From Paenibacillus dendritiformis (GTDB lineage Bacteria > Bacillota > Bacilli > Paenibacillales > Paenibacillaceae): a stretch of DNA of 64,000 bases. Made by a program: the position numbers and the translations under genes. The DNA is taken from the NCBI RefSeq assembly GCF_021654795.1, contig NZ_AP025344.1:186001-250000 (forward strand). The letters run 5' to 3'. Shown one piece after another: positions 1-8,241 of this stretch. The notes beneath the pieces are model-generated. The model was not told the DNA's origin. It worked only from the letters and a program-made list of their open reading frames with translations, and ran no database searches. Position 1 is the stretch's first letter, and every line of letters begins with the position of its first letter.

Positions 1-2
1 CC

Positions 3-230
3 TTTTTTATGCTGATTTCTACGCAAAACTGGATTTTTGCCAGACTGGCCATTTATTTTAACTTGTATCAGATTCTTCTGACATCATGGATCGTCCTGGC
101 TTTCCGCAAGAAGGACCAGAAGCTTATTTATTTGTGCATTCTGGTTATTTACGGCATCTACTTTACTTATGAAAATATGTTTGTTCTCGGCATTACGTAC
201 CGCAGTGATTTTTTAAACTGGTTTCATTAA
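3..230 (+). CDS. EpsG-like polysaccharide polymerase, C-terminal end (partial)
   Basis: Only the last 75 codons are present; the reading frame is open to the left edge. What remains has two hydrophobic stretches, around FARLAIYFNLYQILL and LIYLCILVIYGIYFTYEN, separated by a short basic loop (RKKDQK), so it is the end of a multi-spanning membrane protein. It lies 13 bases before a glycosyltransferase, followed by a phosphoglycosyl transferase. That is the usual place of the EpsG/Wzy-type repeat-unit polymerase in exopolysaccharide operons. The family call rests on this context and a general resemblance of the tail; another membrane transferase is possible. Confidence 0.5.
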   Translation, partial: FFMLISTQNWIFARLAIYFNLYQILLTSWIVLAFRKKDQKLIYLCILVIYGIYFTYENMFVLGITYRSDFLNWFH

Positions 231-243
231 GGGGGCAAAGGGC

Positions 244-999
244 TTGGACGAGGCGGAGAAAATTCCCCGGGTTGTGCATTACTGCTGGTTCGGACGCGGC
301 GAAAAACCGAAGCTGATTAAAAAGTGCATTCAAAGCTGGCAGAAGCATCTCCCGGATTACGAGATGGTCGAATGGAATGAAGATAACTTTGACGTCACCT
401 CCAATCTTTACGTAAGGGAAGCTTACGAGGCGCGCAAATTTGCGTTCGTTAGCGATTATGTCAGACTCCATGCCTTGTATCATCAAGGCGGGGTGTACAT
501 GGATACGGATGTGGAGGTGATCAAGCCGCTGCATCGCTTCCTGGTGCATGAAGCCTTCTCGGGATTTGAGGACCATCAATATTTGCAATCAGGAACGATG
601 GGGGCCGTTAAGCATCATCCCTGGATCGAAGAGCTGCTTGAATATTATGCCGACAGGCCTTTTCGGCTTCCGGGCGGGGATCTGTTCGATCTGACGACGA
701 ATACGGCCATCATGAGCCGGATCAGCCAGAAGCATGGATTGAAGCTTAACGGACAGCACCAGACGCTCCCGAGCGGGGTTGTTTTTTATCCCAGACGGTT
801 CTTCAGTCCTTACGATTATATCAATGGAGGCAATTACATCAACGACGACAGTTACACGATCCACCATTTTGCCCAATCGTGGCTTCCTGCCCATGTCCGC
901 GTCAAGAGCTACATCAAGCGCAAAGCAAGCCGCTTGATCGGTGCGGAGAACATTGCAAGGCTTAGAAGGATATTATCGCAAAAAGGTGCGCAGTCATGA
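244..999 (+). CDS. GT32-type glycosyltransferase for capsule or EPS
   Basis: This 251-residue soluble glycosyltransferase would add a sugar to the lipid-linked exopolysaccharide unit at the inner membrane face. The N-terminus IPRVVHYCWFG and the motif GGVYMDTDVE, with a DxD at residues 87-89 that binds metal and nucleotide sugar, are typical of the GT32 (Gly_transf_sug, OCH1-like) family. The preceding FAFVSDYVRLHALYH segment also fits that family. The start is a TTG at 244 preceded by a weak GGGGG at 231. Its end overlaps the next gene by four bases (ATGA), implying translational coupling. Donor and acceptor sugars cannot be read from the sequence. Confidence 0.85.
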   Translation: MDEAEKIPRVVHYCWFGRGEKPKLIKKCIQSWQKHLPDYEMVEWNEDNFDVTSNLYVREAYEARKFAFVSDYVRLHALYHQGGVYMDTDVEVIKPLHRFLVHEAFSGFEDHQYLQSGTMGAVKHHPWIEELLEYYADRPFRLPGGDLFDLTTNTAIMSRISQKHGLKLNGQHQTLPSGVVFYPRRFFSPYDYINGGNYINDDSYTIHHFAQSWLPAHVRVKSYIKRKASRLIGAENIARLRRILSQKGAQS

Positions 1000-1604
1000 A
1001 ACGCATATTTGATTTTGTTATTGCGATTGTGCTGTTGATGTTATTGCTGCCGCTGCTGGCCGTGATTGCGTTCTTGGTACGAATGCGAATCGGTTCGCCC
1101 GTTATGTTCCGCCAGATTCGGCCGGGGAAACATGGGGTCCCGTTTTATTTGTTGAAGTTCCGGACGATGACGGATAAGACAGACAGTTCGGGCCAGCCGC
1201 TTCCGGATCATGAAAGGCTGGTTCCGTTCGGCCAGTTCCTCCGGAAATATAGTCTTGACGAGCTTCCCCAGATATGGAATGTGGTCAAAGGAGATATTAG
1301 CCTCGTGGGGCCAAGACCCCTTCTTATGGAATATCTGCCGCTGTATACCGAAGAGCAGGCCAAGAGACACTGCGTGAAGCCGGGCATCACGGGCTGGGCC
1401 CAAGTGAACGGACGCAATGCGATCTCTTGGGAGGAGAAGTTCAAGTACGATGTCTGGTATGTGGAACACCAAAGTTTCTGGCTGGATATGAAAATTTTGT
1501 GGATGACGTTCTTCCACGTCTTGAAGCCCGGAAACATTCAACATGGCAACCATGTTACGATGCCGGTATTTAAGGGTACCGTGAACTATGAACAGGAAAG
1601 GTAG
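996..1604 (+). CDS. Monotopic phosphoglycosyl transferase (EpsL/PglC type)
   Basis: This 202-residue enzyme should start the EPS repeat unit by moving a sugar-1-phosphate from a UDP-sugar to undecaprenyl phosphate. It has one N-terminal hydrophobic segment (residues about 5-27), the PGT core with RFRQIRPGKHG-like and LLKFRTM sequences, DELPQIWNV and LVGPRP, and the C-terminal KPGITGWAQVNGRN block. This is the compact form, like EpsL of B. subtilis and PglC, and not the large WbaP form. The following aminotransferase and the acetyltransferase suggest the primer sugar may be a diacetamido or acetamido sugar, as in the Pgl pathway. That substrate is an inference. Confidence 0.9.
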   Translation: MKRIFDFVIAIVLLMLLLPLLAVIAFLVRMRIGSPVMFRQIRPGKHGVPFYLLKFRTMTDKTDSSGQPLPDHERLVPFGQFLRKYSLDELPQIWNVVKGDISLVGPRPLLMEYLPLYTEEQAKRHCVKPGITGWAQVNGRNAISWEEKFKYDVWYVEHQSFWLDMKILWMTFFHVLKPGNIQHGNHVTMPVFKGTVNYEQER

Positions 1605-1616
1605 AGGAGTCGGCAG

Positions 1617-2792
1617 ATGACAGCGAACCGGAGAATATGGCTATCGCCCCCACATACGAGTGGAAGGGAACAAGACTTTATTAATGAAGCCTTCACGACG
1701 AATTGGATTGCTCCGCTCGGGCCCCATGTCGATGCGTTCGAGGCGGAAATCGCGGCTTATGCCCAAGTCGAGGGCGCGGCTGCTGTCAGCTCGGGCACCG
1801 CAGCGATTCATCTGGCTTTGACCTTGCTTGGCGCAGGGAAGGGCGACCTTGTATTTTGCTCCAGTCTGACGTTTGTAGCCAGTGCGAATCCAATATCATA
1901 TACAGGCGCGAAGCCGGTGTTTATTGATTCGGAGCCGGATACCTGGAACATGTCTCCTTCGGCCCTGGATAGAGCGCTGAATGAAGCGGCACGGGCCGGA
2001 AACCTCCCCAAAGCGGTCATCGTCGTTCATTTATATGGCCAGAGCGCCAAGATGAACGAAATTATGGAGGCGTGCGGACGTTATGAGGTTCCGGTCATTG
2101 AGGACGCGGCAGAATCGCTCGGTTCACTCTATTACGGCAATGCAAGCGGGTCTATGGGACGCTTTGGCATTTATTCATTCAACGGAAATAAAATCATTAC
2201 CACTTCAGGCGGCGGAATGCTTATATCCAACCATCCGGACGAATTGCGCCGGGCGCGTTTTCTTGCCACGCAGGCAAGGGAACCGGCGTTGCATTACCAG
2301 CATCAAGTGACGGGCTTCAACTACCGAATGAGCAATGTGTTGGCGGGAATAGGGCGTGCCCAGCTTCAGGCGCTGAATGAACGGATTGAGGCGAGGCGGA
2401 GCATTTTTGAAAGGTACCGAAAGGCGCTGGAAGGAATAGACGGAATTCAATTCATGCCTGAACTGGAAAACACCCGCTCGAACCGATGGTTAACCGCCTT
2501 AACTATGGATGAGCGGATAACCGGCGTGGCTCCTGCCGAGTTGATCCATGCGCTTGAAGCCGTCAACATCGAGAGTCGCCCGGTATGGAAGCCGCTGCAT
2601 CTGCAGCCGCTGTTCCGCGATTGTCCGTTCTATGCTCATGGCGAAGGGAAGCCGGTATCGGAGCAGCTGTTCGAGACCGGGATTTGTCTGCCTTCCGGTT
2701 CGGGAATGAGCGAGGCGGACCAGCAAAGAGTCATTGACTGCGTCCAAGAGTTCTTGTCCCTTCGGTCCGCGAATGCCCAAGTCTACAGATAA
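1617..2792 (+). CDS. DegT/DnrJ/EryC1/StrS aminotransferase (EpsN/PglE type)
   Basis: This 391-residue PLP-dependent sugar aminotransferase would turn a nucleotide 4-keto sugar into a 4-amino sugar. Visible features are the N-terminal WLSPPHTSGREQDF (substrate loop of the family), SSGTAAIHLAL, the IEDAAESLGS block that stacks on PLP, and the PLP lysine at residue 192 in FNGNKIITTSGGG. The start ATG at 1617 follows GAGGAG at 1604. In Pgl/Eps pathways this enzyme works with a PglD/EpsM acetyltransferase. That partner is here too, but on the opposite strand, with the two 3' ends overlapping by ten bases. Confidence 0.9.
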   Translation: MTANRRIWLSPPHTSGREQDFINEAFTTNWIAPLGPHVDAFEAEIAAYAQVEGAAAVSSGTAAIHLALTLLGAGKGDLVFCSSLTFVASANPISYTGAKPVFIDSEPDTWNMSPSALDRALNEAARAGNLPKAVIVVHLYGQSAKMNEIMEACGRYEVPVIEDAAESLGSLYYGNASGSMGRFGIYSFNGNKIITTSGGGMLISNHPDELRRARFLATQAREPALHYQHQVTGFNYRMSNVLAGIGRAQLQALNERIEARRSIFERYRKALEGIDGIQFMPELENTRSNRWLTALTMDERITGVAPAELIHALEAVNIESRPVWKPLHLQPLFRDCPFYAHGEGKPVSEQLFETGICLPSGSGMSEADQQRVIDCVQEFLSLRSANAQVYR

Positions 2793-3439
2793 CGCTCTCC
2801 GGGCTGCCGGGTTCTCGCGATTGCGGCGGGTATGCCGTAAGCGACGGAGCAATCGGGAATATCATGAAGCACGGCGGCACCGGCACCGATCACGCAATGC
2901 TCGCCTATGATCACGCCATGGATCACGCTTGCGCCGATAGAGATCACGCTGTAGTCGCCAATCCGGACTTGGCCGCCGGTCGCGGCATTGGGGGCGAGCG
3001 TCGCATAATGTCCGAGCCGCGAGTCATGATCGAGCGAGGAGCGGGTGTACATGACGCAATGGTCTCCGACGACGGCATCGCTGCCGATTACGGCGCCGGC
3101 CATGATAACGGAACCTTCGCCGATTCGGGCTCCTCTGGCGACAGAAGCTTGCGGGTGTACGGCCCGAATGAAGCGAAAGTCAGGCATGACCTGTCTTATG
3201 CTTTGCGTGATGCGATACCGGGTCCAGTTGTCTCCAATGGCCACGGTTCCTCCCTGAATTTGTTGCCGATGCGCGGACAAGTAATCCAGGCCGCCAACAA
3301 TTTCGTATCCATAGCACTCGGTACCAGGCGGTTGATGGCTGTCGAGGATACCAACGATTCGGTATTCCCCGGCCTTCTCAATCACGTCAATGACGGCTTT
3401 GGCGTGCCCGCCGGCACCAAAAACAATGATATCGGGCAT
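2783..3439 (-). CDS. PglD/EpsM-type sugar N-acetyltransferase
   Basis: This 218-residue enzyme is a NeuD/PglD-family acyltransferase that should acetylate the amino group made by the neighbouring aminotransferase. The N-terminal Rossmann-like part (MPDIIVFGAGGHAKAVIDVI, residues 1-20) binds the UDP-sugar. The rest is a left-handed beta helix of hexapeptide repeats, with the likely catalytic His in SSLDHDSRLG. RBS GGAGGG lies ahead of the ATG. The gene is inverted relative to all other EPS genes here: it converges on the aminotransferase and is divergent from the nucleotidyltransferase gene. It shares a 130-base control region holding a palindromic operator with that gene. Confidence 0.88.
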   Translation of the reverse strand: MPDIIVFGAGGHAKAVIDVIEKAGEYRIVGILDSHQPPGTECYGYEIVGGLDYLSAHRQQIQGGTVAIGDNWTRYRITQSIRQVMPDFRFIRAVHPQASVARGARIGEGSVIMAGAVIGSDAVVGDHCVMYTRSSLDHDSRLGHYATLAPNAATGGQVRIGDYSVISIGASVIHGVIIGEHCVIGAGAAVLHDIPDCSVAYGIPAAIARTRQPGERYL

Positions 3440-3492
3440 TAACTTAGTCCCTCCTCTAGTTAAGGTGAACGGGGAAGAATGGCAGTTGGGGT

Positions 3493-3514
3493 ATTGTTCT
3501 TTAATAAGAACAAT
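3493..3514. promoter_or_regulatory. SinR-like palindromic operator at the EPS divergent promoter
   Basis: A 22-base inverted repeat with perfect 9-base arms, ATTGTTCTT and AAGAACAAT, around a TAAT centre. The left arm plus centre reads GTTCTTT, matching the SinR recognition sequence GTTCTYT known from B. subtilis; the right arm reads GTTCTTA in reverse complement. It overlaps the -35 element and spacer of the rightward promoter. A weaker GTTCG/CGAGC pair begins 32 bases further on, at 3528. The same palindrome type recurs at 17454-17500 in front of the lasso operon. Binding by the SinR encoded at 11315-11650 is inferred. Confidence 0.65.
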
Positions 3515-3522
3515 TATAAAAT
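3494..3522 (+). promoter_or_regulatory. Candidate sigma-A promoter for the nucleotidyltransferase unit
   Basis: A -35 TTGTTC (3494-3499), 17-base spacer and -10 TAAAAT (3517-3522) point to the gene starting at 3569. The operator palindrome covers the -35 and most of the spacer, so a bound dimer would block polymerase. The six genes from 3569 to galE run in the same direction with small gaps or overlaps, so this may drive the whole right half of the EPS locus. Confidence 0.5.
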
Positions 3523-3568
3523 ATTTTGTTCGTTAAAGCGAGCGATATCTGACTGAAGGAGTAAGTTC

Positions 3569-4753
3569 ATGGAGAAGTCCCTTATCTTGGACACAGACAT
3601 GCTGACGAACGAAATGAAGCTGATTCTGGAGATTATCTCAAGTGATCGTCCCGAGGATTTGCGCAAGGACAAAGCCGGGCTCTTTCAGGATTGCAAGTGG
3701 GAAGCATTTTTGCGCCTTGCGATGCATCACCGAGTCTATTCCGTGCTGTATATGCAGATGAAGGATATGGGCGATGATATGGTGCCTCCGGCGGTCATTC
3801 AACGTCTGTACCGCCAATATAGCGCCAATACGCTCCGAATGCTTCATCTGAGCAGCGAGATCGAACATATCGGCAAGGAATTGGCCGGAGGAGGCCTGCG
3901 TTGTTTATTTTTGAAGGGACCTGTGCTTGGTCAGGAGTTGTATGGAAGCGTCTCGCTTCGCGCCTGCTCGGATCTGGATCTCCTCGTCCCCTTCGCCGAA
4001 TTAGTCAGGGCGGAAACGATACTTATCACGTTAGGGTACGAGAAAGATGATTACATTGAGTCCGTACTGGGGGACTGGAAATGGCGGCACCACCATCTGA
4101 CCTTTTTGCACCCGGTCAAGGGCATCAAGGTTGAGCTTCATTGGCGGCTGAACCCGTTCCCGTCCAAGGAACCGAGCTTTAACGAGCTGTGGCTCAGGAG
4201 GCGAAGAAGCACGCTGTTCGGCAGCCCCATCTATTATTTGGGCAGAGAGGATTTGTTCGTCTTTCTCGTGACCCACGGCGCCCGCCACGGCTGGTCGAGA
4301 TTGCGCTGGCTGCTCGATATCAAGCAGCTTCTTAACCAACAGCCGGATCACGGCCAGATCATGAATAGATTGAGGCGGCGCCGATGTGTGCGTGCCGGGG
4401 GACAATCTGTCGTGCTGGCCTCATCGCTGCTTCAAGCGCCGTTGGCGCCGGAACTGCATCGGCTTGCAAGCAGGCGGAGATCGGTGCGGCTGGCCCAGGA
4501 CGCCATGTTCTATCTGTCGCAGATGGTTCATCTCCATAAGGAGCCGGTGCCTGAAGAAGTCGGAGCCTACCATAAGCGCCATCTGTTCGCGTTAATGCCG
4601 CTGCGGCATAAATGCTTGTTCATTCTAAGCTTCATGCTGCCTTATCCCGAGGATGTCAAAGTCATTCGATTGCCGAGAATGCTTCATTATATCTACATTC
4701 CCTTAAGGCCCTTCTTGTGGGCATGGAGAAAAAGCGCAGGTGTACAGAAATGA
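3569..4753 (+). CDS. PF14907-like nucleotidyltransferase
   Basis: This 394-residue protein resembles the uncharacterised Nucleotidyltransferase-5 family. The segment CLFLKGPVLGQELYG is followed by SLRACSDLDLLVP, giving the G-S...DxD pattern of the DNA polymerase beta-type fold at residues about 115-145. HHHLTFLHP and VELHWRLNP follow, also usual in the family. From memory, members occur in EPS loci and in Bacillales lasso peptide clusters, where one (PsmN of pseudomycoidin) was reported to modify a phosphorylated lasso peptide. Because its promoter carries the same operator as the lasso operon 8-14 kb away, a role in lasso tailoring is possible but unproven. RBS GAAGGAG precedes the ATG. Confidence 0.8.
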   Translation: MEKSLILDTDMLTNEMKLILEIISSDRPEDLRKDKAGLFQDCKWEAFLRLAMHHRVYSVLYMQMKDMGDDMVPPAVIQRLYRQYSANTLRMLHLSSEIEHIGKELAGGGLRCLFLKGPVLGQELYGSVSLRACSDLDLLVPFAELVRAETILITLGYEKDDYIESVLGDWKWRHHHLTFLHPVKGIKVELHWRLNPFPSKEPSFNELWLRRRRSTLFGSPIYYLGREDLFVFLVTHGARHGWSRLRWLLDIKQLLNQQPDHGQIMNRLRRRRCVRAGGQSVVLASSLLQAPLAPELHRLASRRRSVRLAQDAMFYLSQMVHLHKEPVPEEVGAYHKRHLFALMPLRHKCLFILSFMLPYPEDVKVIRLPRMLHYIYIPLRPFLWAWRKSAGVQK

Positions 4754-5952
4754 AAAGAGTACTGTTCGCATCCTTCGATATGGAGGTTGGAGGAGTCGAG
4801 AGAAGCCTGGCCGGTTTGCTGGAGCATTTTGATTATGAACGCTATCAGGCGGAGGTGATGCTATACCGCCATCAAGGCGATTTTATGGCTTTGCTCCCCG
4901 AACAAGTCCGGTTGCTGGAGGAGCAACGAGCCTATGCCACCTTCCGCAAGTCCATCGGCGACATTCTCAAGAGCCGGCAGCTGTTGATCGGGCTCGGAAG
5001 GCTGACCGCAAAAGTGCATGCCGATATGGCCGGGAAAGCGAGAGGGCTTGCAGAAACGGGATATCATCAGATGCAGCTGATGTGGAGATATACCCTTCCC
5101 TTCCTGCCCCGGAACACACAGCTCTACGATGCGGCTGTAAGCTTCTTATGGCCCCATTACTACGTTGCCGAGAAAGTCGATGCCCGCACGAAAATAGCCT
5201 GGATTCATACGGATTATTCTACCGTAGCTACGAATGTGCGCTCTGATTTGAAGCTGTGGAGCAAGTTCGATCATATCATCGCCGTCTCTCCTTCATGCAG
5301 GGAAGCCTTCTTGGCAAAGTACGAAACGCTGAGAGACAAGGTGACCGTAATCGAAAACATTATCTCTCCGGACTACATCAAGATGATGTCCGGGGAGTCT
5401 GTCGATTCACCGATGGCAGCGGATCCGCGCTTCAAATTGGTCACCGTCGCCCGTTTGTCGCACGCCAAGGGGATCGACCAGGCTGTCATGGCCTTGAAGA
5501 AGCTGAGAGAGAAGGGGCTTGAGGACATTGCCTGGTACGTTGTGGGTTATGGCGGGGACGAGGAGATGATTCGCGGTCTCATTGCGAAGAATCGGCTGCA
5601 GGATGATTTCATTTTGCTGGGCAAGCAGTACAATCCCTATCCTTTCATCAAGCAAGCCGATCTCTATGTACAGCCTTCCCGTTACGAGGGGAAAGCCGTG
5701 ACCGTAACCGAAGCCCAGATTTTGGGCAAACCTGTTCTGATTACCCGTTATCCTACGGCACAGAGTCAGGTTGCCGACGGCTTGGACGGATATATTACGG
5801 ACTTATCGGTCGAGGGCTTGGCGGAAGGGATCGAGCATTTATATCGAGATCGGCAGCTAAGATGCCGGCTCGCGGACATGTGCAGCAGGACTCAGTATGG
5901 CAATGCGGGCGAACTCAATAAACTATACGCATTGTTGGATGACAATGGATAG
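4750..5952 (+). CDS. GT4-family glycosyltransferase
   Basis: A 400-residue retaining glycosyltransferase with two Rossmann domains. The N-terminus VLFASFDMEVGGVERSLAGLL is the acceptor-domain start with the usual GG loop. The C-terminal domain has LVTVARLSHAKGIDQAV, WYVVGYGGDEEMI and the donor-binding block LYVQPSRYEGKAVTVTEA with the family ExxxxxxxE pattern. ATG 4750 was chosen because it overlaps the previous stop as ATGA and begins directly at the conserved MKRVLFAS; an in-frame ATG at 4723 would add nine basic residues. It acts in repeat-unit assembly at the cytoplasmic membrane. The sugar is unknown. Confidence 0.85.
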   Translation: MKRVLFASFDMEVGGVERSLAGLLEHFDYERYQAEVMLYRHQGDFMALLPEQVRLLEEQRAYATFRKSIGDILKSRQLLIGLGRLTAKVHADMAGKARGLAETGYHQMQLMWRYTLPFLPRNTQLYDAAVSFLWPHYYVAEKVDARTKIAWIHTDYSTVATNVRSDLKLWSKFDHIIAVSPSCREAFLAKYETLRDKVTVIENIISPDYIKMMSGESVDSPMAADPRFKLVTVARLSHAKGIDQAVMALKKLREKGLEDIAWYVVGYGGDEEMIRGLIAKNRLQDDFILLGKQYNPYPFIKQADLYVQPSRYEGKAVTVTEAQILGKPVLITRYPTAQSQVADGLDGYITDLSVEGLAEGIEHLYRDRQLRCRLADMCSRTQYGNAGELNKLYALLDDNG

Positions 5953-5963
5953 GAGGCGAGGCT

Positions 5964-6935
5964 ATGGATAACATCCTGCTGCTCGACACCTCAGTCGGTT
6001 CCTTGAATAAAGGGGATGAAATCATCATGAAATGCGTGAGGCGCCAATTGTCCGGCATTACGCGCCAGGCCAATGTGTTTACCGTGCCTACGCATCTTTC
6101 CCCCTTCGGCTGGTTCCAGGTGATGCGAGATTCATTACGTGTTCAATTCTATACAAGAGCCAAATACAAGTTCGTCGGCGGAACGAATCTATTGACCATG
6201 GACATGTTCACCCATTTCCCGCAATGGAATATTAATGTGTTTAATTATCGTCCGTTACAAGGCAGCATTCTCTTGGGGGTGGGGGCGGGCAAAGGAGAAA
6301 AAATAAAACGGTACACGAAAATGCTCTACCGCAAGGTGTTGTCCCATGAATATGTGCATAGCGTTCGGGATGAACGAACCTGGAGATTCGTCACGGATTT
6401 AGGGCTCAAGGCGTTAAATACGGGATGTCCGACGATGTGGGCGTTAACGCCCGAGCATTGCCGGGATATTCCCAGGGGGAAATCGGATGCCGTCGTGTTT
6501 ACGTTGACAGATTACGCAAGAGCGCCCCGTCAAGATCAGCTCCTGATCGATCTTCTGATTAGAAGCTACAGGAAAGTATATTTCTGGGTTCAGGGAGCCG
6601 ATGATTATGCGTATTTTCATACGTTATCGAATACCGAAGGCATTCACGTCATTCCTCCTTCGCTGGAAGAATATGAAGCTGTGCTCAGCACGGATGTCGA
6701 CTTTGTAGGCACGCGCCTGCATGCCGGAATCTATGCGATGCGTCACAAGAAACGTTCCATCATTATTGCGGTTGACGAACGGGCCAGAGGAATGAGTGAG
6801 ACATACGCCCTGAATACCGTGGACCGTACGGATCTCGCCGGCCTTGAAGCCATGATCCATTCGGAATTTGCGACGAATGTCCGGATCAACCTGGAGGCCA
6901 TCCAAGCGTGGCTGGATCAGTTCAAGCAGCGGTAA
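5964..6935 (+). CDS. Polysaccharide pyruvyltransferase family protein
   Basis: This 323-residue protein has the N-terminal SVGSLNKGDEIIM (G-x-x-NxGDE) and the C-terminal VDFVGTRLHAGIYAM block that mark the PS_pyruv_trans family (CsaB, EpsI, EpsO). These enzymes put ketal pyruvate from phosphoenolpyruvate onto a sugar of the repeat unit, giving acidic charge. GTNLL in the middle fits the GG-loop of the family. It starts at ATG 5964 behind AGGAGGCG, 11 bases after the GT4 gene, and is followed by the PP-loop gene. Family assignment is firm; true pyruvyl activity is not provable here. Confidence 0.82.
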   Translation: MDNILLLDTSVGSLNKGDEIIMKCVRRQLSGITRQANVFTVPTHLSPFGWFQVMRDSLRVQFYTRAKYKFVGGTNLLTMDMFTHFPQWNINVFNYRPLQGSILLGVGAGKGEKIKRYTKMLYRKVLSHEYVHSVRDERTWRFVTDLGLKALNTGCPTMWALTPEHCRDIPRGKSDAVVFTLTDYARAPRQDQLLIDLLIRSYRKVYFWVQGADDYAYFHTLSNTEGIHVIPPSLEEYEAVLSTDVDFVGTRLHAGIYAMRHKKRSIIIAVDERARGMSETYALNTVDRTDLAGLEAMIHSEFATNVRINLEAIQAWLDQFKQR

Positions 6936-6959
6936 TACCGGTCTTGAAGGAGGAAGCCC

Positions 6960-8225
6960 ATGATACAACTGACGCGGGAACAAATCAAAGTAAATCAAAA
7001 CCGTGTGGACTATTTTTTTCAGGTGGACCCCAGGCTTCAAAAATACTTCAGAGCAAGCAATCATTTATTTATGAAATATAACTATGATATCTCGGGTCTT
7101 CCCGCAAGCATATTGTCGATTCCGTTTGCAGCGAACATGATGCCGCTCGCGTGGCTTACGGATGCGACGCTGTACGTCGACGAACTGGATCGTTCCTTCT
7201 ATGACTGTCTTGCGGAACTGAAGCAGGCATATCAGGAGATGTTCCCCCATTTTCCGCTCAAGGGGCAAATCAAGGTCGGGCAGGTGTCTTCCTATGATTA
7301 TCAACCGGAGCATGAAGCTGCCGTGCTATTTAGCGGGGGCTTGGACGCCTTGACGACTTATATCCGCCACCGGGAGAAGAAGCCTTTTCTCATTACGGAG
7401 TACGGATGGCATGAAGGGGACTGTACAGACAGCGAGGTATGGACCGCAGACCGTGAGCATGCGGAAGCTTTTGCCCGCAAGGAAGGGCTCTCCAATATCC
7501 TGGTGGAGTCCAACTACGGCACCTTCGTCTATCCTCAGCGAATCGACCGGGATTTCCGGCGCTCGCTGGGCGACACCTGGTGGCATGGACTGCATCACGG
7601 TCTGGCGATTATATCGGCAGCGGTTCCTGCAGCCTGCTTGTTACAGGTGAAGACGATTTACATTGCGAGCTCGCATACGATCGGCAACACGTATTCATGC
7701 GCTTCCGACCCGTCGACGGACAATCTGATTCGTTACGGAACGGGCGATGTGTTCCATGACGGATATGAGCTGTCCCGGCAGGATAAAGTCAAAGTGGTTG
7801 TCGATCATTATGCCGCTGCCAATGACAAGACCGCCGTCCGGGTATGCTATCGCAACACAGAAAATTGCTGTCAATGCGAGAAGTGCGTCAGAACGATCAT
7901 GGGGATTGCGGCAGAGGGCCATGACCCGAATGACTACGGTTTTCCGGTTCCTGATGAGCTCTCCGGTTTTTTGAAGCGGTTTTTGAAGCGGGAGGTCAAG
8001 TTTTTCACGAATATCCAAATCGAACGGTTATGGAAGCCGATCCAGGAGCGCATGCGGGAGAATCCTGACAACGTGAAGGATCCGGATCTGCTGTCTTGGT
8101 TTCCGGATTACGATTTCGTGGCCCATCGAAGAAAAGAACGGTTCCGCTACCGTGTGACGCAATTTTTCCCGATCATCAGAAGGAAAGTGAGAACGGGTTT
8201 GCAGCAAATCCGTGAAACCAGGTAA
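6960..8225 (+). CDS. PP-loop (adenine nucleotide alpha hydrolase) protein of unknown role
   Basis: This 421-residue protein has an AAVLFSGGLDALTTYI motif at residues about 120-135. That is the SGGxD pyrophosphate loop of ATP-PPases such as QueC and GuaA, with Ala in place of the usual final Ser. A cysteine cluster, NTENCCQCEKCVRT, near residue 305 resembles zinc-binding or tRNA-modifying PP-loop proteins. I do not recognise a named family. Its place between a pyruvyltransferase and a flippase, behind a good AGGAGG, suggests a tailoring reaction that adenylates a carboxylate, such as amidation of a uronic or pyruvylated sugar. That is a guess from chemistry and context. Confidence 0.7.
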   Translation: MIQLTREQIKVNQNRVDYFFQVDPRLQKYFRASNHLFMKYNYDISGLPASILSIPFAANMMPLAWLTDATLYVDELDRSFYDCLAELKQAYQEMFPHFPLKGQIKVGQVSSYDYQPEHEAAVLFSGGLDALTTYIRHREKKPFLITEYGWHEGDCTDSEVWTADREHAEAFARKEGLSNILVESNYGTFVYPQRIDRDFRRSLGDTWWHGLHHGLAIISAAVPAACLLQVKTIYIASSHTIGNTYSCASDPSTDNLIRYGTGDVFHDGYELSRQDKVKVVVDHYAAANDKTAVRVCYRNTENCCQCEKCVRTIMGIAAEGHDPNDYGFPVPDELSGFLKRFLKREVKFFTNIQIERLWKPIQERMRENPDNVKDPDLLSWFPDYDFVAHRRKERFRYRVTQFFPIIRRKVRTGLQQIRETR

Positions 8226-8241
8226 AAGAGCAGGTACAGGG

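Noticed and set aside
2864..3442. Plus-strand frame (192 codons) opposite the acetyltransferase
   Set aside because: The minus strand has the hexapeptide acetyltransferase with a strong ribosome site; the His/Asp/Ala repeats of the plus frame are the mirror of the hexapeptide codons.
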